Shown one piece after another: positions 12,029-22,619 of a DNA stretch of 64,000 nucleotides. Made by a program: the position numbers and the translations under genes. Position 1 is the stretch's first letter, and the number at the start of each line of letters is the position of its first letter. The stretch covers positions 558,001 through 622,000 of the forward strand of contig JAJEKV010000216.1 of the NCBI GenBank assembly GCA_021234155.1, in the 5' to 3' direction. The notes below the pieces were generated by a model. That model had not been told where the DNA came from and did no database searches. It saw only the letters and a list, made by a program, of their open reading frames with translations. Source of the stretch: Isoetes taiwanensis. Its lineage: Eukaryota; Streptophyta; Lycopodiopsida; Isoetales; Isoetaceae.

Positions 12029-12566
12029 CTGATGTACCTAAATCGGCACTCATCTATCCTCCACAAATACACGGAAGGTTAACGGCATGGTGGCACAAGC
12101 CCTGGATTTAGCTCCATCCTCGGTCGCAAAACATAGCATATAATATTTATGAACATCAACAATGCATAGAGATTGCTCATACTAGATGTCGCTATGTCGG
12201 CAAATCAATCTATCCAGGTTTAACATGGGGAAAGCGCGAGTAAATTCATGAACAAGGTGGTTCATTTGCCAATTGTTGCTTTTTTTTGAGGCATGGCATA
12301 AATCAGTAACTCTCATTCGTTTAAACATTACCACGTGGTTTTACAACCACCCAAAGAAGGTCATCCAAAGTAATGAATCGAGATTCACGGGGAAGCATCC
12401 GAACTAAAATCCATTGCCTCATCAAGGAACCTGGATGCCCAAGTATAGAACCATAATGCTCGGCGTTGGAATAATGCCATGATCTTGGCATAGGGAAGTA
12501 ATAAAGTGAAAGCGCCCCATGTGACTACATGCCGAAAAAAACACTAACAAAAGTGATGTCATCGGC

Positions 12567-13655
12567 TCAACACCGCCTTGACGATTTGCTGAAATAAGTT
12601 AATAGATTTGTTGTGATGACCATGTTGAGAGCAATTTTGCAAGCATTGCATTGTATGTTTGCCAAATTCCTCTCGTGCATTCTCTCAAACACTTTCGAGA
12701 TGCATAATGCGGACATCCACATTCTTGTACATACATTGCGACAAAGTGATGTTTGCACCATAATATCGATTCTACTTCCTTTGTCTATGATAAGGGAATG
12801 GACTAACATGCCTTCTATCAATAAGTAGAGTGTGGTGCATGCATAAAACACAATAACAAATGCTACTCTATTGGGCATCATACCTTCTTTGTACATTTTC
12901 CAAAAAGAATGAGGGCAGCCTTGGCATGGCCATCTTTGAGAAAAGGTTGCAATCATTGCATTCCATGACACTTGAATCAGAATTATACAGTTTCTGAGGC
13001 ATTCTCTAAACTCCCGGATCTACCGTACATATTTAGAAGGCAATTTCCAATAGCAACAATTATCTCTAGCCTATTTTGTAAGGCATGAGCATGAATCATC
13101 TTGCCGATTGGAAAGTGTTACACTAGAAAAGGAACTTAAAATTTTCATATATGTGATTTGATTTGCTTTTACATATACTATACTCATCGTTTTAAAGATA
13201 TGAAACGCCGCTTCTCCATATCCAATATGGACATATGCCGCAAGCCCCAGCTAGCGTGCATGAAATCATATTTGGTTCTGTGATCCTTACAAAACATCTA
13301 CAAGCACTTTCCAAATCAGACATTTTCCATAAAGATCTACAAGTTAGGACTCCACAACCACATCTTCCCGAAATCTATATGCTAAACACAAGCATGTATA
13401 TGTTTGCCCTCTCCTAAATTTTCCAAGTTGGAGCATGCACAAAGAAGGTCGACAATGGTAAACTTGTTCGGCATTATACCTTCCACATGCATTTGTTGAA
13501 AAAGACCAAAGGGTCTCTTTGCTCTTCCCAAGAAGATCATAAACAAAATCAATGTGCTCCATGAAATGACATCTATCTGCTTTGATTTTGACAAAAACAC
13601 CATATGCACTAAATATGCGACCCACACTTTCCATCACGATATTAATAAAGCGCAT
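12567..13655 (-). pseudogene. PLS-type pentatricopeptide repeat (PPR) pseudogene
   Basis: PPR proteins bind organellar RNA and mostly act in editing, splicing or stability. On the minus strand, the upstream part (13382-13627 and overlapping frames) reads GLFQQMHVEGIMPNKFT then LLCACSNLENLGEGKHIHA. The downstream part (12567-12971) begins SWNAMIATFSQR, then MYKEGMMPNRVAF and a VLYAC-like stretch ending in a MLVHS segment. These are the L and S motif signatures of the plant PLS subfamily (SWNAMI, G-x-x-PN-x-x-T/F, C-x-x-L-G-x-x-IH). Frames change between the pieces and the upstream end is lost, so it is a pseudogene covering only a few repeats of what is normally a 500-900-residue protein. No DYW domain is visible. 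Confidence 0.75.
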
Positions 13656-13659
13656 TTTC

Positions 13660-14440
13660 TAGCACGATATCTAGATCAAATGCATCAATTATGATACAAG
13701 CATGAACAAACTTGCCACATACAAAGATGCATGAGTTGAGTTTATTTATTTCTCTATGATTCCCGATATTTACTAAAGCGTACTTTAATCTAAATGCTTC
13801 TCAAACGTTGCTCCAACACACTTATATAAAGTTCAACGTATAAAATAATCTACACAAGGAATGAACCAAAACAAAACACGGCGAGTTCTTTGCAAAGAAT
13901 AAAAAGTAAGGACCGATAATACAATTCTTACAAAGAACAAGCGAGAGGTCCAATATTACCGAAAAGCGGCTTGCCCAATATCAGGGAAAGGTCTCTAGAC
14001 TGGCTTGCTCTCGAGACAATCATGCAACAACATTCCTGTATAGCAAAAAAATGATAAACTCCACCAGCGAGATTATACCCAACCATCCTCCTTCCTTCAC
14101 AAAGATAAGGAGTTGAGAGAACTCCAACACCGCTAGAACTTTCATGCCCTGTAAACAAAAGCACAACATTCTTCATATGGCATTGCAGCACTTTATACTA
14201 AAATTGGAGGGAAAATAAGAAAGTCGTCAGAGGCTTAAGAAAGTTCTCAGTAGGCTTCCCTATAAGATGAATACTCAAGTTCACTTTAATATTAGGGATA
14301 GTTCCTTGCCATTAAGAGTGGTCTGCATAAAAGTTGCATTGATGTCTCTTTGGAAGCTCTTCATGTATGGCCTTTGCTAGGGGAGCTTTCGGTTGAGACA
14401 TAAGGAGTGGCTGCCATAATTTCCTTCTCGTGTATGAGGG
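13660..14440. other. No gene recognised
   Basis: Only short frames occur, such as 13928-14191 on the minus strand, with no recognised motif. It lies between the PPR pseudogene and an unidentified minus-strand frame. Confidence 0.5.
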
Positions 14441-14444
14441 GCTC

Positions 14445-14850
14445 CTACGCTAAGATGGCTTCCGGTCGAGAAATGGGGCGAAGCTTGAATGATTTGAGTG
14501 AAAATGGTGTTGCCGATGTGGTTGATATTGGATGGGCTGAATATGCTTGAACTTGATGAAGCCAAGTAGTCGAATTGTCCACCGATTGCCCTGCGGCATT
14601 CACAATCACCATGCATTTCATTATCCGGATCATCCAAACTAGCATAACCAAAAAGAAAGAGGACTTCAAAAACATAATTCCTACCAGAACTTTGTGACCA
14701 TTGAGAAGTTGTTGGGGAGAGGCCTCCGATGCATCCGATACATTGGATCTAGCTTCGCTTGAGGAGACATCTCCACCTTCTTCTTCTTCCTCATAGCTCC
14801 CAAAATGAAATGTTGGTGGAGACCTTTTTGGCTTGAACGATATCTAGAAC
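14445..14850 (-). pseudogene. Unidentified open frame with acidic and Ser-rich N-part
   Basis: A minus-strand frame stays open for about 400 bp. It begins near 14845 with a Pro/Lys-rich stretch, then FHFGSYEEEEEGGDV, a Ser-rich segment, LLNGHKVLVGIMF, a short hydrophobic stretch (about 14 residues, LKSSFFLVMLVWMI) that could be a weak membrane segment, and a Ser/Thr-rich tail. It has no start codon at its left edge, and a stop lies just upstream in the same frame. The composition is protein-like, but I do not recognise a family. It could be an exon fragment of a host gene or random. Confidence 0.25.
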
Positions 14851-15306
14851 TCCCCTTTTACGTGGTACATGCATCTTGAAACGAAAAATCTTGAACAAGC
14901 TCAATTATCGGATGTATAAAAGAGGTCCTTGAGTAACAGGAGCATAATCGTCTTGAATGCCTAAGAAACATCCAAATAATCTATGCTATATGTCTCAATA
15001 CTTGATGATAGAACACCCGAGAAAAGCTTGAGGTCGCTTAGATATAAGCATGGATTCACCGTAAAGACGTAAACCTAAGGCAAGGCTATCTATACACGCC
15101 ACGATATGAAGAAACAATTTGAAAAACGAGAACCCGCATTGGATGCTCACCCTCGTTTCTAATTCGAACTCTTTTTTTTCTATATAGCCATAAGCAAATT
15201 TATCGCCTCCCTGGCGTGTGTTCTTATTCATCGATTGAGCTGTTGCCATCTGGCCCGAACATCCTTGATCCACAACGCAAGCCCGACAAGGTGCATTTAT
15301 TGGGGA

Positions 15307-15426
15307 ACAAAGGGTTTTAGTTAATCATCAACATATACCGAGTATATTCCAAAGATATACCAAAGATATCCCACAAACCCACATAAACGAGGGTTTGCCC
15401 CTAGGGCAACCCAAAAAAAAAAAAAA
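15307..15426 (+). repeat. ~110-bp palindrome-bearing short repeat, copy 3, with A-tail
   Basis: Third copy of the repeat at 957-1080 and 3976-4088. The palindrome TTGCCCCTAGGGCAA lies at about 15395-15409. It ends in a run of 14 A (about 15412-15425). This tail is the best hint that the family spreads by retroposition. Confidence 0.7.
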
Positions 15427-17775
15427 CATGGACAACAATATTGTGTATTTTATTTTCACTACATTAATAATGATGTCAATGCCAAGCGCAACACAACAAT
15501 AACATTAGTCACCTAACAACTATGTATTTAATGCCCCTCCCCCTCCTCCATTTTTTACATTCTACATAAGTGCTTCTCGAGCCTATTTAGTAGTCTATTC
15601 ATAATAGTTTGGCAAGGCTATCAAGGCAAGACAAATGAGATGGTCACCAATAGTAGACCATGTGCCAATTGTGGACCATGCAAAAATGGATCACATTTAA
15701 CAACAATGGATCAACACATAAACTATTATCTCAATCTTAACAATTGGATGAAATACTGTTATCTCAATCATAAGTATTTGATGCAATGGACAAAAAATGG
15801 GTTCAATTTTAACCATCCAATCTTGATCCACAATAGGGGCTTACATTCTTTCTATTTCTATTTTAAATAAACATCATAATATTTCATGGAGCCATATCAT
15901 TTTAGTTAGTTATAGTAAAAGAAAATCCGTGAACTCCTGCACTATCAATTTAATGTGCATAGCTCTTGTGGACCCTAAATAGCATTGACTTGAGAGCCAT
16001 CAATGCAGGAATCATCTGCTAAGAATTTGGAGGAACGAGTATACATAGAAGCATTTTTTGAATGAGAAAAACTCACACACAATCTGTTCTCCTCAATTGC
16101 TCGTTTATCGTGTGTTAAGCTAAGTATGGCATTCATCCACAACCGGATGCCAGGAGTTCAAACGTTCCATCTTGAAAATATGATGGCATAGAAACCATCT
16201 ACGAAATCGATAGTAGGGGACGAGATCTACTTTCAATGCAAAGGACAGGCTCATTACAAACTTCAAATTCTTCAATTCAAATGACATCATGCCAGTAGAG
16301 GGCAGTCCTAATTGGTGGAGAATTCTGTGGGGTAATGAGACCAAACTTGATAATTACACCATGTGAGTGATGAAGGAGGAAAGGATTCCTCATGGTTTTC
16401 ATTGCTTGTCCCCAGTTTCTTCAAATCAGGAGATGGTCAAGAGCCTCCAACTCCAAAGGGGGTTGCCGGTCAAGCTCTAGTGAAGAGGGACTATGTCAAA
16501 CACGAAACTAGTAGAAGGTTGCAACGTGTTTGGAATGACAAATACACGTATCGTGGGCACGATGGGACAGAGCTTTTGTTCTCCCAGAGACTTCTTCCTT
16601 TCCTCCTGAAGGGTCCGTTCCCAACATAAACTTTCAGTTCGGCCTTCAGTTCGGGGAATAGTACTTTTGTTACAGCCGGGCCGACATAATTTTCTTTTCT
16701 GCCACATTCTACTAGGTCAGGTGTAAATCTTATTTCTTAGAAGTTTGTGCCATTGGCCTCCACGAGAATGTGACCCACTTTAATTAGATGCTGCTTTCCT
16801 ATTTAATGAACCACTCTTCCTCTCATGAGTCAATGGGCTAATCCATTAGAGAGAAAGATGTGTTATGATCTTTTCCTTTGTATTATCTATATCCTCTACA
16901 AAGTAGCATGAAGATTCATATGTGGTGCAGATGAGCTTTCTATAGGAGTCTTATCATTAACCATTAAGATCTAAGAACCTTTTAATTAATAATTATAGGA
17001 TCTTTGAGTTAAGCTGCAGCTGGTATAGCACTAATACTATCTTTAATGTTATTTTCCCTTTCTATAATGATCCATTTCATCATATATCTTCTTCCTTATT
17101 TTCTTTTTCCTCTGTATTCTTTTGAAGCTTCCATTATCCTATATTGAAGCTTCATTCTCGCCTTCTAGATATTGAAGAAGGTACCTTTAATGGTCATTGC
17201 ACTACTAGTAGGATTTGAGACTATTTATATTCTTTAAACATCCTTATTTTTGGAGCTTGTTGTTGTGAATGTACTTCTTATTGTAGGTGGTTGTTTTCCT
17301 GCGAGATGTCTCCTTAAATTCTGGGCAATTATAACATTGACAACAACATTGTGTATTTATTTTCACTAGACTAATGATGATGCCGATGCCAATCGCAACA
17401 CGACAATAACATTAGTCAACCAACAACTGTGTATTTATCCACCCCACCCACCCACCCCCACCCCAAAGTGCTTCTCGAGCCTATTAGTAGTTTATTCATA
17501 ATTTTTGGCAAGGACATTAGGCAAGACAAATTAGATTGTCACCAATAGTAGACCATGTGTCAATTGTGGGCCATGTAAAAATGCATCCACATTTAACAAT
17601 AGTGGATCAACACATAAACTATTATCTCAATCTTAACAATTGCATGAAATTGATAAAAAATGTGTGCAATCCTAACCATCCAATCTTGATATTTTATTTC
17701 ATGGGACCAATTTTAGCCTGTGGTTATAATAAAAGAAAATCCATGAGCTGTGGCACAATCAATTGAATTCAACTT
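15427..17775. mobile_element. Direct-repeat pair bounding ~1.4 kb; possible small terminal-repeat element
   Basis: The segments 15427-15955 and 17334-17775 are similar along their length and in the same orientation. Both open with GACAACAA-ATTGTGTATTT, share GTGCTTCTCGAGCC-like and ACACATAAACTATTATCTCA strings, and end near an AAAGAAAATCC string. They bound about 1.4 kb without a recognisable gag-pol. They could be the ends of a small non-autonomous terminal-repeat element, or two independent copies of one repeat. I see no certain terminal dinucleotides or target duplication. It is old: the two copies differ at many places. Confidence 0.45.
16363..16629 (+). other. Unidentified 88-codon open frame
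   Basis: An open frame with a protein-like start (acidic, then hydrophobic) and a basic middle including VKRDYVKHETSRRLQRVW. It lies inside the interval bounded by the repeats at 15.4 and 17.3 kb. No family is recognised and there is no evidence of expression. Confidence 0.2.
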
Positions 17776-17814
17776 AATTCTAAAATCAAATCAATTCAAT
17801 TTTGTGGTATTTAT

Positions 17815-18186
17815 ATGAATTTGGCAAAATATCATGACCCACATAACGATGCTCTTAGATGTCGCCAAGAAATTATTGGCTGGCCGGTTTTCTTCAATTG
17901 TTTTTTAATGTTTTCATTCGATTGTATTTTGGCTGAAGGAAAATCCGGCCACAGAAATTTTTCTTGTGTTGCATGGTTTCTTCCGAGGACGATAGATCCG
18001 GGTTCAATCTCGAGGAGGTTATGCGCGCATAAAATTTGCTTTGGGAGTTCAAGCTTAAATCGCCTACATGTCTTTCGATTATTTTACGTCTCAATTCCAT
18101 TTCTTGAGTGCAGATGCCGTTTTCAAACGGAGGTACTTGAAGAACGCATTGGAATGGAAAATTGACCCAGAATTGATTCAAACCGG
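17815..18186 (+). pseudogene. Unidentified coding-like remnant interrupted by a MITE
   Basis: The final part, about 18113-18196, reads DAVFKRRYLKNALEWKIDPE and then a few more residues up to the MITE target site. Reading straight across the MITE (one copy of the 10-bp target duplication removed) gives further open sequence after 18679. The upstream part (17894 on) is Ser/Arg-rich and less protein-like. I do not recognise the family. Confidence 0.25.
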
Positions 18187-18196
18187 AACCTTGAGG
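18187..18196 (+). repeat. Target-site duplication, left copy (MITE-1)
   Basis: AACCTTGAGG here is repeated exactly at 18669-18678, immediately outside the inverted ends of the MITE. A 9-11-bp duplication is the hallmark of Mutator-like transposition. Confidence 0.85.
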
Positions 18197-18668
18197 AAGA
18201 CCAGGATATATCATCAGGGATGTGGTTAACCCGACAAACCGCTATCGCCATTGTGGTTAATCAGGGACCTGTAGGTTTGAAGCCCAAAACCAACCGCTTT
18301 TTGCCCTTTTTTATCGATTACGCTCTATTTCGTCTTAAAATCTCTTCCTCTCTTCATCAATCTAACATAAAGAGGCATACAAAGCGATTGGCATGCTTTT
18401 TAAAGTGGATCAAACCGCTACCTGAGCAGCAAAGAGCGTCGATCAAAATTTATGCCCCCACAAGACAGCAGTTCTACGCTTGGTTTTTGTCCGGATTAAC
18501 CACTTTTTGTCGGGGATTAACCATTTGGGCTGATATCGGATGTCGGGATTAACCACCTCAGGTTGATATCGGATGTCCGGATAAACCACTCGGCTGATCG
18601 GGGATGTCCGGATTAACCACTGCTTTTGTCCGGGATTAACCACATCCGGGATGATATATACGGAGTTC
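18197..18668. mobile_element. MULE-type MITE (MITE-1), 472 bp
   Basis: A non-autonomous DNA element. Its ends are imperfect inverted repeats: ATATATCATC-x-GGGATGTGGTTAA at about 18208-18229 and its reverse complement at about 18635-18660. It is flanked by the 10-bp direct repeat AACCTTGAGG. The left end has two GTGGTTAA-type motifs; the right end has six ATTAACCAC-type motifs, one being ACCAT and one ATAAACCAC. The interior (about 18270-18450) is related to that of MITE-2 at 50094-50548, including the shared strings CTTCCTCTCTTCATCAA and CAACCGCTTTT. No transposase is encoded. The exact target duplication suggests it is younger than the material it sits in. Confidence 0.85.
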
Positions 18669-18678
18669 AACCTTGAGG
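18669..18678 (+). repeat. Target-site duplication, right copy (MITE-1)
   Basis: Exact direct copy of AACCTTGAGG from 18187-18196. Confidence 0.85.
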
Positions 18679-20195
18679 TATATTTTTATTTCTTATGGCA
18701 TAAAGTTGAATGCACTCGTCTGCGATGTAAAACTAATTCAGCTAGAATTACAACTAGATCTTTACAACTAGATGGACCCATTAACGTGGTATTGTGGGTG
18801 TTTACTTGGCATTTAACTAAGATGATCGACTTACTTTACAAGTTTAATATCTAAAGCCATCAATTGCGAGGATGAATTGTGGAAGCTACTTAAACAATTG
18901 AGCCGCCTAAGATCTCGTATGGACCATGTAATTCTCGAAAAGCCCTAAGAAGACAACGAATTTTTACGAGACCGGGAAAGGGATCTCAACATTTGTCGAG
19001 AGAAGCCCAAGATCCGATCGAGCAAGCCATCCCCAACCCTTTAAACCTTTTACAGTGAATTGAGATTAACTCTTTTCTTATTTAGCGCACTAGATCTCTA
19101 ATATGGGAAATTTAGGTCTATCCCGGGCGTAAGATTCTAGGAGAAAAAGGACGAGCTGAAGGCCCTTCATGTTCGTTTGTTTGAAATCGGATTACAGTTC
19201 AAAACTCTTAACAAAGTTATTGAAGTGGAAGCTAAGATAAATTCCTTAGCGACCATGACTTTTCGATTAATTGAAAAGCTCGGAGGAAGGCCTCTTTGAA
19301 AGATCTGGCACACTTAAAGGCACTGACTATTCTTACATTGACTATTATTGACCCCTGGATTAAACAGTAATATGAACTTAATGATTGAAGAATTGAAGCA
19401 TATGTTATCCTTTTTAGACTTTTGACCACATTTTTAAACAAGGTAATATGAACTTAATGATTGAAGAATTGAAGCATATGTTATCCTTTTTAGACTTCTA
19501 TTCTGCATCTCCATGTTTTCGCGGTGTTCGTCCAACATGTGATTAAATTGGTTGCAGCTCACTCTCCACTTCAAAAACAACGGTTCTTGGTCCTTTACTA
19601 TTTGATCTTCTTTGGATCTTTTCTCAAATTTCTTCCCTCTCCACCATGTTTGTATTATGTCATGCCAAAGTCGTGGTTCATATCGGAAGGTTTTACGTCA
19701 GAAGTTACCTAAGACAATGGTTGTGAAAATACTATTGCTCATACCTAATCATTGAGCTTTACAAATTTAATGGTCAAGTGCTTCTTGAATATTTAGAAAG
19801 TAAGGCTATTTTGAAAGCCTTAGAAAAATTACCTATTAGCGTATTTTATGTCGGCCAAATAATTTGAAGCCAAGACTCATTTAAATTCACGGTGCCAAAT
19901 CAACAGACATCAGACATACACATCATAATGAAATTGGTCCATCATTAAGTTGTCGGATCATTAATCCCTAAGGAGTATGAGTCGGTGATATGTATAATCG
20001 TCAATACATTTTAAATCGTGTTATGCTAAAGTAAAATTCCATGGTTCAATATGTTATTTTGTGAGGTTGAATTAAATAATTGTGGCATTGCAAAACCATG
20101 GACATTAAGTTAAATATACAAATTTGCTTAGGTGATTTATGCATAAGATGCTCAATTGGATCTAACAAGTGAGAATTAGATTACTTCATCTAGTA
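18679..20195. other. No gene recognised; 76-bp tandem duplication
   Basis: AT-rich. A block of about 55 bp beginning GTAATATGAACTTAATGA at 19367-19421 is repeated almost perfectly at 19443-19497, a 76-bp period. The near-identity points to a recent duplication. Frames such as 18651-18854 and 19524-19712 show no recognisable motif. Confidence 0.55.
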
Positions 20196-20199
20196 TCAA

Positions 20200-20680
20200 C
20201 CATCATTCAATTAAATTGGGATTATGTCTTAATTTTGGGGCAAATTTCATATTGTATATTTTTAATAGCATATTCAACCCCCAATGATATCATAGCCTTC
20301 TTCCCGACATCATGAGGTATTGTAATTCTCACATTTCTACCGGAGCAGTTTTTGGAGTCCATGAGTACAATACACTTTCAAAGTCTAGCCAAAGATCGGG
20401 ATCACTTTCAGTTTCTCCTCCATTGCTTTGTCCAACAATCTAAGTACCTTTCTTTATTCGATACATTGGTCAACTGATGCACTAGACACAACCATTCTAC
20501 CCGCAAATGGTTGAAGTCAATATTACCTTCTTCTTGCAAATATCGAGATGGTGTACCCCAACCACTTTGGATAGGTGTCTAAATCACGACTTTACTACCA
20601 CAAATTGGTGACATTCCAAGTCAATGGAAGGTTCATAAGCTTCCATGCCTAGAAATTTTGGCCTATTGTTCTTAGGACCA
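20200..20680 (-). pseudogene. C-terminal fragment of the transposase-like protein seen at 22.6-26.0 kb
   Basis: Read on the minus strand, pieces such as GPKNNRPKFLGM, then YLDCWTKQW, then RITIPHDVGKKAM match the order and wording of the C-terminal part of the larger copy at 22.87-23.29 kb (GPKKDRPKYLGM ... VTIPRDVRNKV). The DNA alignment extends past the coding end into the shared plus-strand phrase TTGGGATTATGTCTTAATTT at 20216 and 22645, so the copies arose by duplication of DNA, not of a spliced message. The frame is broken. Only the last ~130 codons remain. Confidence 0.6.
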
Positions 20681-20704
20681 ACATTATTAATGCATTCAAT
20701 GAGT

Positions 20705-20905
20705 TTAAACTTCAAAGTAGCTCAATTCACTTTGGTGTGACTTCAAAGTAGCTCAATTCACGCCGTCGAATTGGGTACAATGGCAAGTCCTCTTAATATT
20801 AATCGAATTAACAATGGGCATAAAGTGCATTTAAATTATAAATGAATGGATTCGCTGCGATGGCGAAAATCACTAAAGTGCATTTAAATTATAAATGAAT
20901 GGAAT
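20705..20905. repeat. Two short tandem duplications
   Basis: CTTCAAAGTAGCTCAATTCA occurs twice (20710 and 20741) and TAAAGTGCATTTAAATTATA occurs twice (20821 and 20874), each with the right flank also repeated. Both look like recent replication slippage or short duplications. Confidence 0.75.
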
Positions 20906-21549
20906 TACTTCGGCAGAAATTAACTCGCTAATATATCGCCCCCCACCTCCCACGCTAACGTTAACTCAAATGATGCCGGGTTGAGCGGTTTGAAACCTGC
21001 GCGGCGTATTCAATTGAAGTTCCTCTGCCCCGAGGAAGGACATGTCTTGCCGGGGCCTATGCCAATCTTATAGTTCGCGTGAAGGTCTTGATATTTACCG
21101 CCATATTAATATGACCATTCTTGGTGAGATGTGGTAGGGGATGGCTACAAGCATAGGCTTATTCAATGAGTTATGTTGTGCTCTGTAGGGCTTGAAATGG
21201 AGAATGCTCACTGAGAAGCAGAGTTGCACCATAGCTGCACCATCTAATTTGGCAGATTCTTGTGTGCCAGCTTCTGTTGTTACAACCTGTGCCATCATTT
21301 GAGACTATTGTGCCAGCATTTGATACTACTGAGGAATAACACACAGAGGAATAACACACAGATCTAATTAAAACAATGTAAAGAGTGTCTAGTATTTTGT
21401 AAATTCATGAATGGTCTGGTCAAGGGCCTTATAGTTTTGAAATTTTGAATGAATGGTCTGGTATGCAAGCATATTACTTTCATACAAATGACAGTAATCA
21501 GCTTGAGCATCTTAGTATATATACTCAATCTACTTCTTCTGACACATCT

Positions 21550-21745
21550 TCCTCTATTTCTTCCGAAAAATGAAACTCACCTTTTTAAGAGAATTATTGG
21601 CCATGCAACAAAGGTTCTGATGCTTTCTCCGACTGTGTCTCCATCAGGATGCCTTCTGGGCAATGCTTCGTCGTTGAAATGGCAACTGGTAACTAGGATC
21701 TTCACATGATCATTTCCAAGAGGAACTCCATGTGAAATCTAATTA
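21550..21745 (-). pseudogene. DUF8039-like transposon protein fragment, copy 1
   Basis: On the minus strand the sequence reads HGVPLGNDHVKILV, then EALPRRHPDGDTVGESI, then TFVAWPIILLKR. The pattern HG-PLG...V-V...LP-P...T-G-A/S...F-AWP is what I know from the C-terminal domain (DUF8039) of plant CACTA/En-Spm-associated proteins. A second copy is at 27560-27730, also on the minus strand. Only this one domain is present, about 60 codons, and the flanks are not recognised. Confidence 0.55.
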
Positions 21746-21829
21746 TGGATTTTATAATACGGCAGTCGTTGAACCATTAAATGCTCATACAATCGCTCTT
21801 GTCCATTAGGTATAATCGTAAGATTGCCG

Positions 21830-22600
21830 ACCGCCGATTTGAAGTCAAAACGAAATCTAAATAACCGGCCGCTTCTATCGGACCGCCGATCTAAAGTCGA
21901 TCCGAATGAAACCCGTCGATCTAAAGTCGAATCGGTTAATCAAACTCGACCGTCGATTGCTTATGGAAATCTATATAAGTTTTGAATTTCATTTCTTGCT
22001 TTTTATTGCAGACTTGCTCAGGAGGTGCTCAAGAATTCAAGAACCCTGAGAGGCAAGTAGAAGAACTTTGAGCGCCAAGATCGTCGGAAGATGCCGCCCA
22101 AAGGTCGTGGTCTTTGCCCGAACTCCGCCGAAAGCCACGAGAAGTTCTTCAAGGTCGCGATTGTTCATCATTCGGTGTCATTCGCTCACCGCTCGATTCT
22201 TTGATGAGTGTTTAGGCTTCGCTCATTGGTCCGATTAATGTGCGGTGTTTGTTCTCAGATTTATCGCCAATAAATCTTCGCCCGCACCGCTCATACTCCT
22301 CGCTCTATCATTTCTCTCGGCAGTGAGTTCAATCTGCCTTTGCATAATTAATGTCCTTCCTGTGTTAAATTGTCATGCCCATGATTAATCGCTCATTTCT
22401 ATAATTTGCCCACTTTGTGAGGTAAATTAGTATGATCGTGTTTAATTGGCCTGCCTTTGAGTGATTGTTCGGCCTTTCAGAATTGTCCGCCTTTTTGAGT
22501 GTGTTTGTAATTGGTGGTTATATGCCATTCTGTATAGTTTAGTCCGCCGAACGTTGACCACTTTCGAAATCGGCTAAGCGTGTATTGCACTCTCGTTTGC
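21830..22600. other. No gene recognised; degenerate tandem motif at 21830-21960
   Basis: The motif GACCGCCGATCTAAAGTCGA and variants recur three to four times between 21830 and 21960. The rest (to 22.6 kb) is T-rich with no coding frame. It resembles 5' leader or intron sequence in composition, but nothing anchors it to a gene. Confidence 0.45.
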
Positions 22601-22619
22601 AGGGAAGAAGAGACAAAAC

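Noticed and set aside
18000-18012. B-box-like GGGTTCAATCTC
   Set aside because: No A-box at the right distance upstream; a single match of this length is expected by chance.
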